DNA of 64,000 bases from Hesseltinella vesiculosa (taxonomy: Eukaryota > Mucoromycota > Mucoromycetes > Mucorales > Cunninghamellaceae). A program made the position numbers and the translations under genes. The stretch lies in the NCBI GenBank assembly GCA_002104935.1, contig MCGT01000043.1, positions 140,213-204,212 on the forward strand, written 5' to 3'. The notes below the pieces were generated by a model that was not told the origin of the DNA, ran no database searches, and saw only the letters and a program-made list of their open reading frames with translations. How positions within the stretch are numbered: position 1 is the first letter of the stretch; each line of letters begins with the position of its first letter. Shown here one piece after another: positions 38,201 to 47,846 of the stretch.

Positions 38201-38697
38201 TGGTTCCCAAGCGAGCAAAAAAAAGCGGTTCCCAAGCAGGCAAAAAAAAGCGGTTCCCAAGCAGGCAAAAAAAAAAGTGGTTCCAAGCAGGCAAGAAAAA
38301 GAGGCTCTGAAGCAGGCAAAACACAGTGGTTCTCAAGCAGGCAAAACACAGTGGTTCTCAAGCAGGCAAGAGTTCCCAAGCAGACAAAAAAAAGTGGTTC
38401 CAAGCAGGCAAGAAAAAAAGTGGTTCCCAAGCAGGCAAGAAAAAGTGGTTCCAAGCAGGCAAACAAAGTGGTTCCCAAGCAGGCAAGAAAAAATTGTTCT
38501 GAAGCAGGCAAAAAAAAGTGGTTCCAAGCAAGCAAAAAAAAAGTGGTTCCAAGCAGGCAAGAAAAAGTGGTTCCAAGCAGGCAAACAAAGTGGTTCCCAA
38601 GCAGGCAAGAAAAAATTGTTCTGAAGCAGGCAAAAAAAAAGTGGTTCTCATGCAGGCAGAACAAAGTGGTTCTCATGCAGGCAGAACAAAGTGGTTG
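38201..38697. repeat. Minisatellite 2 (CAAGCAGGCAAAAAAA units, ~24 bp)
   Basis: About twenty units of GTGGTTCCCAAGCAGGCAAA with variable A-runs and variants such as TTCTGAAGCAGGC and TTCTCATGCAGGCAGAAC. It follows directly from minisatellite 1, sharing the AAAGTGG core, and ends exactly where the duplicated GATA fragment starts at about 38698. Confidence 0.9.
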
Positions 38698-39310
38698 CAA
38701 ACGCGGCTGGGAAAAAAGCAAAACAAGCCGCCTCTTCCAGCATACCCACCTCACTCCCAATATCAACCAGCAAACCCCAAGACGACTGCTTCACAGCTAC
38801 CACCACCTCACATCATCAACGCCATCATAGCATCAGCACCGCCAGCTCCTTGCACATCATTCAATCCGACCCAGCTCTCACTAGCAAACGCCAGCATCGC
38901 TCCACCATGATCATGCCTATCGTCCCAACGCCTGCACCTTCCTCCTCCTCGTCTGCTTTTCCTCTCTACTCTTCCTCTCTGCCTGATGCCTCCTACGCTC
39001 TGTCCACATCGCCTGCCTCACACTCGCCCGCGGACGTGTTTCCATCGACCTCGGCCACACACACCATGGCTTCATCTACCGCCTCCACCCCGCCAGCCAT
39101 CTTTTCCTCGGGCAATCCAACAATGATGTGTATAGTGCGCAAGAGTCCATCGGGGTCCAGCTGAGCCAACTACCGCCCGAGCTTTTGCCGCTGAATGTGT
39201 CTGCCGCCAACTACCATGCTGCCAACAAACTACCGTCCGGTTCCCTGCCGCCCAGCACCGATCCCGACGTCATCTCCCTTTTGAACCATCTCTTCCCCTC
39301 TGCTGTCTAG
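38698..39310 (+). pseudogene. 3' fragment of the GATA factor gene (copy B)
   Basis: Near-identical to 33034-33713 from the lysine-rich [11 protein letters not shown] segment after the zinc finger to the stop codon. The zinc finger and N-terminal domain are absent. It has a 69-bp in-frame deletion relative to copy A and a one-base deletion near 39120 that shifts the frame before the conserved C-terminal [17 protein letters not shown] segment. No start or promoter was inherited, so it is a relic. Confidence 0.9.
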
Positions 39311-39837
39311 CTCATCTCTCTCTGTGCATGTTGCATATTTGTGTTGTTATTTTTGTCACCCCTTAATCTTTTTTTATACTCACGTGATTCCCTTCCCCTC
39401 TGCTGTTGGCTATTAAATAGTTTCTGTTATTGTATGCCGCATGTTGAACATGCTCATTTGGTGTTTTTATTTTATGACTTGAGATGAAAGCAGATTGGCA
39501 AAGGCTGGGAGCCCACTCCTCTGTCTCTCATTTTCGCTTAGGATTTTGGAAGGCAGCTGGAACATCACCATGAAATCAAGAGGAATCTTTATTGATCAAA
39601 ATGAGCGGGTGGGATAAACCAGGGAGAGGCGTACGCAAAAAAAAAAAAAAAAAAAAAAAAAGAAAGGGGTTAATGTCGATGGGGAGGAGGGGGATGATGG
39701 CGCTTGAACATACCGGTATGAGATGAGAAAGTTAGTGAAGTTTAGTTAATCTTGTGCTGGCAAAATAGAAGGGAGCAATTTCATGCAACCATAAAAACTG
39801 TTGTTCAGTTACTAAATCGCCAAATACGGTAATAACG

Positions 39838-40833
39838 AGGTTGGTTTTTGATCTTCTGTCTGCTTTGTTAATGTACCGGTAAACACCTATCGGATATTCG
39901 CCATCACTTGGCTGCTGCTTGATATTTCTCGAGCAATGAATAAATATGTTTTGACGGGTGAAACAATACGTCGGAATGGATTAGTATTTTCTGCGCTTGT
40001 TTTTTTTTATCAGATCGCCTGGCGATCCCCTGAGGAAAATGGCCAATTTTCCATTTTTTTTAGCTGGAGAGTCCGGGGTGTCAAAACGAAACTGGTCAAA
40101 AGTTGACTGAGCAACCTTCACCAAACGGCCTGATTTTTTCAACATCATCATCGCTCGTGTATTTGAACTTTGTCTCAAAATTTCATACCAACCTAACCAG
40201 TCAACAGTGCTGTGCAGCGATTCCTTTTTTTTTTCCAGAAAGGAAGAGAAAAAGTACGAGGCCAAATTCAGCCTCCGCACAATGACTTCATTTCTGGCTG
40301 ATGAACGCACGTCAATTGGTAAACAGTAAAAAGTGGCGTTATCAAGTGTGACGCGATCAAGGTTGTAGTGGTGTTCCTTTATTAAACTGGGACTTTGGAT
40401 TTTTGGATTGCTTTAGAGAAGGTTGCCCATACAATGTGAGGAGACTAAATATGGTAATCCCATTTCTTTTTCATTCATTTAGAAAAAGAAAATGCCATCG
40501 CTGCACAGCACTGTTAACTGGTTAGGTTGGTATGAAATTTTGAGACAAAGTTCAAATACACGAGCGATGATGATGTTGAAAAAATCAGGCCGTTTGGTGA
40601 AGGTTGCTCAGTCAACTTTTGACCAGTTTCGTTTTGACACCCCGGACTCTCCAGCTAAAAAAAATGGAAAATTGGCCATTTTCCTCAGGGGATCGCCAGG
40701 CGATCTGATAAAAAAAAACAAGCGCAGAAAATACAATCCATTCCGACGTATTGTTTCACCCGTCAAGACATATTTATTCATGTGTATACCGGTACATTAA
40801 CGAAACAGACAGAAGATGAAAACCCAACCTTAA
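39838..40833. mobile_element. Foldback-like element: ~300-bp inverted arms around a 260-bp centre
   Basis: The arm 39937-40228 is the near-perfect reverse complement of 40493-40784; I count about three differences over roughly 290 bp. Weaker inverted similarity extends outward to 39838 and 40833, around TACCGGTA motifs, with about 50 extra bases on the left. Each arm is a copy of the dispersed ~300-bp repeat family. The element is present in duplication copy B but not in copy A, so it came after the duplication or was lost from A. No transposase is encoded. Confidence 0.8.
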
Positions 40834-41033
40834 TATTATTATGTATAGGTATTTTTTATTTTGCAACGTGCTGGAGTAATGTTAGTTGGGAAATCCAAGT
40901 GCGGTGTCCTTAGTATCCGCGTTTTTCTTTTAAAATAGAGTCGTCAAGTTGGATGTTCAATAAAACAAAGGGAAAAATGAGTGGGTAGGGGTATGACAGG
41001 GAGGGGGGCTGACGCGCAAAAGAATGGACCAAC

Positions 41034-42640
41034 TCAACCGTCCAGAACATCAAAGGCTTCTTGCAAGGCCTGCAAAAAAAAAATTGTTGGCGTTGCAACA
41101 GGCGAAGGCGCCGTTGGCAGCAATAGGCAATCCACCTGGGAATGGAGACAGTCATATTGTTCGGTAGATTTGCAAGGATAACATTGTTGCCATGTTGTTC
41201 GGTGTTGATCTAATGTCTGTGTCGGCGGTGCATGTGTCCAAAATGAGGACAAGGTTTCCCAAGGTGCTTGGTTCGGTCGACGATTCAAGAGTAACGGTGG
41301 CTGTGGGACGAACAGAGGGTGTCGCAATGCAATCGACGCGGATGGAGGATGTGATCAGAGCGTTCAACGTGAGCGTGCCAATCACCAGCTTTGGCCCTTC
41401 ATTATGGATGGTTGTCGGCCAAACATTCTTGTAACGTGCAAACGATGGAGGCAAGGAGGTGATGGTGATGGCGTGCTTCAGGTTACCAAACGGTTCACGG
41501 TGGATATCAACATGCTTTTTACGTCCATATACTTCCACTGTGTTCACCACGATCGCCTTTTTCGAAGGGAGTCGCAGGAAGCAACCAGCTAGCAGCTGGG
41601 AAGTAACGTGCTTCATACAGAGGTGCAGGTTCCAGTCATAGTTCAACAGTTGTTGGCAATGTTCATTGGTTAGCTCGACAAAGGATCTTGTATTCAGCAG
41701 GCGCCGGTGGTGATGTAGACAATACGCTGCAGAGGAACGTGGGAGGAGGAGGGGAAGTTAGAGTAGGCCAAAGAATGGCTTTTCCACTTGGCTTGTTGGT
41801 AATATTGCGCTTGCTGGTCGGGCATAAGATGGGTGCTCGTTCCAAGATGTATTGGATTGTACAGGGATCCCTTATGCTGGTGGGAGCCGCTGCCTGAGTT
41901 TGTCGGATGGACGAGACGAATTCCATAAGAGGGTACACGCAATTAGCAAAGCCAGAAGGACCGAATGATCTAACGCCAACGGATCGAAAGCCACAGTAGC
42001 CGTCGCGGTCCACGTCCCACAGTTCTGCGCTGAAAAGCGAAAGTAAATGAATTAATAGAAATTCAGCAACTGTAGACACCAAGTACATTCTCCTGAAGAG
42101 AGCGTAGGATAGCACACGAGTATGAATGTCAAAGCTATATGGCCCAACGGAAACGACAGTGGTCAACCTAAGGGGGGCAGAACCCCAATTCAGATGAAAG
42201 GTTGCAAACAAATTCATTGTGAAGCTAAACATCGTTTAACAAAAACCGCGAAAAACATTGTCCTGAAAGGATCAGCAGACTTACGATGATTGCGAAGATG
42301 TAGCTGTGTGTGGTTCATGATGCGAAAAGAAAAAAATACGTTGGAAAGTAGAGTCATGTTTGCCATGGTGAGCAGTTGGAGTAAGTACCGCTTAAGCCCT
42401 GATCAACTTCAAAAAATGTTCGCTTCGTCGGTAATATTGGGTTGATTGCTGGCGACCGGGAGATGACAGTCGGATGGGTAAGGGCATTATGTCAAAATGG
42501 CATCTTTGTAGACTCTTTGTGAGCGCTGTTTGAGCACTGACATCGAGCAGCCGTAGGATGGATGCTGGGCTAGTCATTTTTGATGGAATTTGCACAAGAT
42601 TGTCCAAAAGGATTCCTCCAGGAGATGCTGACTCCATGAC
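41034..42640 (-). pseudogene. Decayed copy B of the C2H2-finger gene, interrupted by an insertion
   Basis: 41646-41300 closely matches copy A exon 2 (GRKKHVDIHREPFGNLKHAI, SFARYKNVWPTTIHNEGPKL), then diverges. 42637-42392 is a degenerate match to the start of exon 2 (ILLDNLVQIPS versus ILLDNLVPITS). The middle is interrupted by about 620 bp absent from copy A. The finger exon survives only as a degenerate trace near 43260-43410. The C-terminal part near 41070-41035 still reads QEAFDVLDG before a stop. No single open frame is left. Confidence 0.8.
41748..42367 (-). mobile_element. Insertion in copy B carrying an OTU-like fragment
   Basis: Absent from copy A. The minus strand encodes ELWDVDRDGYCGFRSVGVRS, which resembles the catalytic Cys motif of OTU cysteine proteases (D-G-N-C-G/L-F/Y-R), with Tyr in place of the usual Asn. 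OTU domains occur in transposon-borne proteins of Mucoromycota, so a truncated element passenger is a reasonable guess. Both flanks carry a related AGTTRGAGTA-like sequence that is single in copy A, suggesting a target duplication. Confidence 0.5.
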
Positions 42641-43600
42641 ATTTGAACATCTGATTCAGTTTTGGCGGAATATGCAACAAAGTCAAGAACATTAAAGGTG
42701 GACCTGGCTTAAATAGTGGGCCAGGTTAAAAAGTGGCAAAAAAGTGGTTGGTCGAAAAAAAGTCGCGCCCAAGAAACTTCACAGGAGAATCGGAGATTGT
42801 AATCTAAGATGATAAAAGGGGCAGAGAGAAACTAAATTCTACAACGTCGACCAGAGCTACGTTTGGTCATAAGCTGGCATCAAATCCATTAGAAAACACA
42901 AATATACAAATGATGGAGACCAATAAGTTGAATGGCTGCAACATCAACTGAAGTTAAATAGAGGAATCGGGGTTTGTAACCAAAGGGATGATGCTAAACA
43001 GGTTTTAAACATTAACAACATCGGTCAGGGTCAACGCTATTGTTTTTTTTTATCAGGCTTGGTCATCCGCTGGCGTGTGAAGAAAAACGAGTCATTGTGG
43101 TCAGACGTATTATGGGGGTTTCCAGTTTTCGTCGGACCTTGATTCATGGTCACAGCATACCCTCTTCCCTTGGATGAGGTCGTAGCGACTTCCCATTGAG
43201 AAAAACGGGTTTGTCACTTGCACCTAGCCATTCATTCTGTTTTTTTTATGACCAATGGTTCGATGCCATCTTAAAACGCCAAACAGCAGCGGCAGCCACA
43301 TTTGCCACCAGCCTCGCCTTGCTCTTCGGGACGGCCTTTCAATGGGCGATATGAAAACGTAGACGTGGCTTTTCAGAAATGTTGTCTCAGTAGCTTTCGG
43401 TTGTCGTATTGAAAAAGTACGTCAATGCTATTATTGGTTGATTCCGCTTGCCCGCTTGAGGTCAGGTTCAGCTCTGTTGATTTTTCCAACATGGGCACTG
43501 TTGGCAACGTTTAATTTTCAGTGATGGATTGGTAAAAAAAAAAAAAAAAAAAAGGGTAGCACACAATCTAAATGAAAGAAGCAGGTAGGGCGGAGATAGA
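42641..43600. other. Degenerate remainder of duplication copy B
   Basis: No intact gene. Contains a minisatellite-core remnant (about 42690-42755), a decayed C2H2 exon trace (about 43260-43410, minus) and an A-run at 43531-43552. The part between 42760 and 43250 resembles nothing recognised. Confidence 0.5.
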
Positions 43601-43603
43601 GAT

Positions 43604-43604
<1 letters not shown>

Positions 43605-43639
<35 letters not shown>
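43605..43639 (+). repeat. (GT)n microsatellite
   Basis: About 17 GT units sit 12 bp downstream of the eIF3d stop codon, in its 3' UTR. Copy A has a short (GA)n at the equivalent place, so the microsatellite is a difference between the copies. Confidence 0.95.
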
Positions 43640-43641
<2 letters not shown>

Positions 43642-43650
43642 AGGGGGGGC

Positions 43651-45540
43651 TTATTCTTCGTCTTGTTTGGCTTCTTCGGTGTCATCTTCGACAGGCGCTT
43701 CCTTGTCGAGATCTTCTTCAACAGGAACGGAGTAGACACGGAGAATGGGGCGGTTAGGATCCTTCATCAAAACATAGCGACCTTCAGGCAATTGGCGACA
43801 CATGTCGATGACAGCCTTGACGACACCCCAGCCATTGGCAATGGACAAGTTCATTTGTGTGGCAAAGTCTTGGGGTTTGTAGGCTTGGGTACCGAGGACG
43901 ACGTGGCGGCTGTTGTCTTTGGGATGCGCACGGGCAACATAACCCAATTTCAATTGAGTGGCGCCAGCCAACAGAGCTTGCACAGCCCAGCGGGCCAACT
44001 TGGCAGCGTTGTTACGCATTTCGGTAGCGACGACAGCACCACGTTGGGAATCAAGGCTCTTCTTCCAGGACATGGCACCACCAGCACCTTGGGCATTGGC
44101 ATCGAATTCGTTGAGAGCACGCACAGTCACCAAAGTGTCTTCCTTGTTGGCGACCTTGACAGCAGCATCGATCTCGGTACGGACAAGCAAGTACACGGCG
44201 GAGTCTTCGTCTTCGGGTTCCTCTTCTTGGGCCTTTTGGGTGAAGGCATAGGGGTTGTGCGTGGTGTTGCGGTCGGCCAAGTTGAAACGGCGGTAACGGT
44301 ACATGCCTGAGGCGATCTTCTTGCCACTGGCATGGTCTTCGGCGGAAATGAAGGGGTTGGGTTCAAAGGTTTGGGCAACAGCGTTGCTTTCCAAGACTTG
44401 GCGGCCAAAGTTGCGGTTGATATAAGAGGCTTCGTTGCAGAGCGCAGACCAGCTGTTCATGGTGTCTTTGTCGTTTTCGGCAGGTGGATCACTGGTGTTT
44501 TCGTTGACGGTGAGCAAATCGCACACGCCACCAGGTCGCTTGTCCATCACAATCTTGTTATCGCTGGTCTTGGTCACCACCACATCCCAGGGATACACAG
44601 TACGGGTGGCACACATCAGCAACGACAACACAGTGTCGGTAGCATACACAGTGGCCTTGTTTTCGCTCATCAGTTGCTGCATCACAGGATCACTGGAGGT
44701 GGTCAGGTCGTGCTTGATATGATCCAGATGGTGCAAGGCCTTTTCGTTCCGCGTGTTGACGCGATCGTAGGCCTTGTTGTAGTAGTTGAGTGAACCGTAC
44801 GTGGCACTGACGAAAAAAAAAGTGAGAAAAGGCAGCAACAGTAAAAGATAGAACGGAGAAGACGTGGCTTACATATCGTCGGGCTTGGGAGCAGCATAGT
44901 TCAACTTGCTCAAACGGTTGAATTCAATTTCATCCAACAGATTCCAATCAGGGCCAATGGTAACTGAAGCATTGCGTACTCGTTGGGGCTTATCGTAGTT
45001 GTGGCCATAACGTTTGCGGCCCTGCATCTGTTGCTTGCCGACAGGACGGGCTTGTTGCTGTTGCTGTTGTTGCTGTTGCTGTTTGTTTTGGGGACGGGTG
45101 CGGGTGTTGCCGACGGCACTCTTGATGGCCATCTTCTTGACAGTAGCTGAACGGTTGTCGACCACCGAGAACGAAGATTCATCTTCATTGTGAGTGTAGG
45201 CAAAGGCGGATGCAAAGGCGGCGCCGTAGGCTTGTTGTTCTATTTTCAGCGAGTCAAGATCATGTTAGATTGTCTCCCCGTTCAACAGCAGAAAACGTCA
45301 CTTACCACGGTTCATACGGTTAAAGCCTTGACGACCTTGGCGACCAGTGTTTTCACGGTTGTCTTGCTTTTGGCCGTCAGGGTTAGTCCAGTCAGCGACC
45401 CGGCCGAGTTTGTCGCCCTTGCTGTAGGGAGCATAAGGAATATCTTTGAATTTGATCAATGTGGAATCGACAGCTGGACCCCAGCCGTTTTGGCGATCCA
45501 ACAGGGAAGGCAATTGGAAAGAAGGTTTCGAATCGGTCAT
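43651..45540 (-). CDS. Translation initiation factor eIF3 subunit D
   Basis: Three exons: 45540-45306, 45239-44873, 44806-43651; 585 residues (family about 550). It starts MTDSKPSFQLPSLLDRQNGW, with the NGWGP and KGDKLGRVADW motifs of eIF3d. A poly-Gln tract (ten Q) lies in an Arg/Gln-rich linker. The folded region includes [49 protein letters not shown] and the acidic tail ending EEAKQDEE. In metazoans eIF3d is a cap-binding eIF3 subunit; yeast S. cerevisiae lacks it while fission yeast has it (moe1). The 3' part is duplicated as a broken copy at 36598-37165. It is divergent from the snapin-like gene, with 173 bp between starts. Confidence 0.95.
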
Positions 45541-45713
45541 GATGTGAGCAAGAAAGAAGTGAACGACATTTTTTTTTTTTTTCTTTTTCCCTTTCGTGTG
45601 ACTCCTCTCTGGCGAGTGGCTGGTGGATTTCATTGGCTCTTTGCAGCTTTCCTTTTGCTGATTTCAACAGCAGATTTTACTTTGTTCTCCTTTTTCTTCA
45701 CCTTCTTTTCACC
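45541..45713. promoter_or_regulatory. Divergent promoter region of eIF3d and the snapin-like gene
   Basis: 173 bp separate the two start codons, the shortest divergent spacer in the window. It holds a T-run at 45570-45583 and pyrimidine-rich stretches on the snapin-like side. Function is inferred from position. Confidence 0.5.
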
Positions 45714-46080
45714 ATGGCTGACAATGTAGAAACCTTGGCCAACGACATCTCCAACTTGCTTGGTCCCATTGTCATCGAGATGGATAAAAACATTGTCGCC
45801 ACACAGCAAAGCCAACAGGAACTGAGCCAAGAAATCGAACGTCTCATTGCCGGTAATTGACTGCTGCAGAAACGGAGATGACTCGAGCTCATCCCCTCAG
45901 TCTCTTATCCATTTTTTTATAGAGTTGGAGGTGTTCTCTGATATTGCCGAACCCCCTCGATTGCAGCCGGCGCTCGACAAGCTCACTGAGGCTAAAAAGA
46001 AAATGGCCAATGCTATCAAACTATTGCAGCAAACCACTCGACGCATGGACGCGATCCAAAGCAGTCTCGGTCCGTCCTAA
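45714..46080 (+). CDS. Snapin-like BLOC-1 complex subunit
   Basis: Two exons, 45714-45852 and 45923-46080, give 98 residues. The protein is almost wholly helical or coiled-coil: QSQQELSQEIERLIAELEVF, then LQPALDKLTEAKKKMANAIK and LLQQTTRRMDAIQ. Small size, a central QxEL-x3-I-x-RL motif and a second heptad block agree with the Snapin/Pallidin family, subunits of BLOC-1 that act in endosomal sorting. Short coiled-coil proteins are easy to misassign, so confidence in the family is moderate; that the gene is real is well supported by splicing in frame. Confidence 0.75.
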
Positions 46081-46279
46081 AGGATGACACATGCATCTAC
46101 AATGGACACCCACCTCTCACCAATACCCCCTTTCATGTCGCTTGAATTGTTCCAGCCATGTCTTCTGTGTGCTCACCCTGTTTATCACCGATACCTAGGC
46201 ATTCTTTTCTCATGCTTCTTGCGGTTTATATAAACGTTTGGTTATATGAAACGCTTATGAAAACGTTGGGCGAGGCTGG

Positions 46280-47324
46280 CTAGTTTGTGCGCATCGACTT
46301 GTACTTGCTCACCCATTTTTTACGCACAAAGCTGGTCATCGATTGGAGCTACCATAAAACAAAGGTTCTCAAACTCTCGTTTCTTTGCATCTCTCGCTCT
46401 CTCTGTGCGTGCGTCGCTTACTGTGGTATTGTGATGCTTGTTGGCGATCAGTTGTTGCTTGACAAGGATTTGCTGCGCTTGATCCAACCGACCTTGCATG
46501 ATCATGTCTTCTGCGTAATACAACCAGCATTTGCATTCGAGTATCGGGTCTTGGAGCCACTGAGCCATTTGGATCTGACGCTGAGCTAGTGAGCCAGCTT
46601 TGACCGCCTGGGAGACAAAAAAACAAAATGGAGGGTCAGGTTTGGGAACGGCAACGAAAAAAGCACTTGCATATTTGGCATTGGTTTTGCCCAAGGAGCT
46701 GTAAGCTCCCCCAAGGACGGAGTAATACACGCTATAAAAGGCAACCAAGTCTTCCTTGGCAGAGACCTTCCAACTGAAGCGATAGCTAAATGAATGTGTC
46801 AATATAAAGGGTGAGCTTTGGCAAATAGGCATGGGTAATGCGGTACCTGTCATAGTTGAAGAACCGAGCGCCCTGCTCGATATAATGTGGATCCAGGACC
46901 AGCCTTAAAACCAGATGCGTTGATGGGTGGAGGGTGTCGTTCTGAGGGGTAGCCAACAGCGACTGATGCAGTAATAAGCGCCACCACCAGCCATCTTTGC
47001 ACGTCCTTCCCATGTGTCGGATAAAATCAATCGTGCGGGCATCGTCGCAAAGAATAGTGCTGTACAGTGTAGCTGATGGAAGGGTAGGCATACGCTCAAA
47101 GACTGTATCGTATTGGAGAATATTTGAAGACTGGGGCATTTCCACAGACACCGAGGCATAATCTACTGTGAGGACCAAAAAAAAAAAAAGCCTCGTCAGT
47201 CAGGCTTAACACCCTGGCTAGGTTCAGGAAACCAATCTCTTTTACTACCTTGCCAAGGATACTTCTGCATACTGAGTTTCAGCTCATTGGAATACACAAG
47301 CTGGATGCATGATCGCCTGGGCAT
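46280..47324 (-). CDS. Conserved-looking protein of unknown function
   Basis: Five exons: 47324-47249, 47165-46847, 46785-46671, 46607-46422, 46348-46280; 254 residues. It starts MPRRSCIQLVYSNELKLSMQ and ends KKWVSKYKSMRTN. The third intron (46608-46670) begins GCAAGT, a GC-AG intron; this is the only choice that keeps NAKY-AVKAGS in frame. The C-terminal half looks helical with TPR-like character (AVKAGSLAQRQIQMAQWLQD, WLYYAEDMIMQGRLDQAQQI). I do not recognise the family and see no catalytic motif or signal peptide. It is divergent from the methyltransferase gene at 47847. Confidence 0.75.
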
Positions 47325-47846
47325 GCCAAAACAAAAAGGTGAAAGAAAAAAAGCTGCACAACCCAAGCGGCGTTTCTTTTTTATTTTTTGCGCGACGTCT
47401 TTGCTCCGATGATTACACCACAAAATAGGTGAGAAAGATAACACAACTCTTTTCAACTTGTACACTTTCAACGAAGACACACGCGTTCGCGAATCTAACC
47501 ACACTCACAACCTCTAAATGACCTGTTGGCAGCGCTATAACTTTCTCTTGTCATGTGCTTGTGTTACACATGTTTGCCTGCTTAAAAAGAGCCGATTTCT
47601 CGTTTTTTGGCAGAGACCGGTTGTCTTCACCTATTCGTCGCAACGAAGCCTAGGCAACCCCCACCGAGTGGTATTCCACTTTTTTTTTTAGCTGTACTCA
47701 CTCCTTTTACGACTTCTTGTTGGGAAATCACGTGTCCGAGGACATTCCTGCTCTGTACAATTAAAAAAAATGAGAATAACGTTGAGTGGGTGAATAAAAA
47801 AAAAATGAGTGGCTGAATTTTTTTTTCTTTTCTCTTCCTGTCAAAA
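47325..47846. other. Divergent intergenic region
   Basis: 522 bp lie between two divergent starts. Frames through here on the minus strand (47196-47504) are upstream readthrough of the unknown gene. Poly(A)/poly(T) runs occur at 47762-47769, 47797-47805 and 47818-47826. No further feature is seen. Confidence 0.5.

Larger units (their letters stand above)
38698..44215. repeat. Segmental duplication, copy B
   Basis: The collinear partner of copy A (33034-37165). It is longer because of a foldback element (39838-40833) and an OTU-containing insertion (about 41748-42367). Its C2H2 gene is decayed, whereas its eIF3d gene is intact. Small remnants of the junction minisatellite core also appear at about 42690-42755. 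Confidence 0.85.

Noticed and set aside
37166..38766. Long open frames of up to 227 codons on both strands through the junction minisatellites
   Set aside because: The frames exist because the repeat units lack stops; the peptides are low-complexity, frames switch between units, and there is no plausible gene structure.
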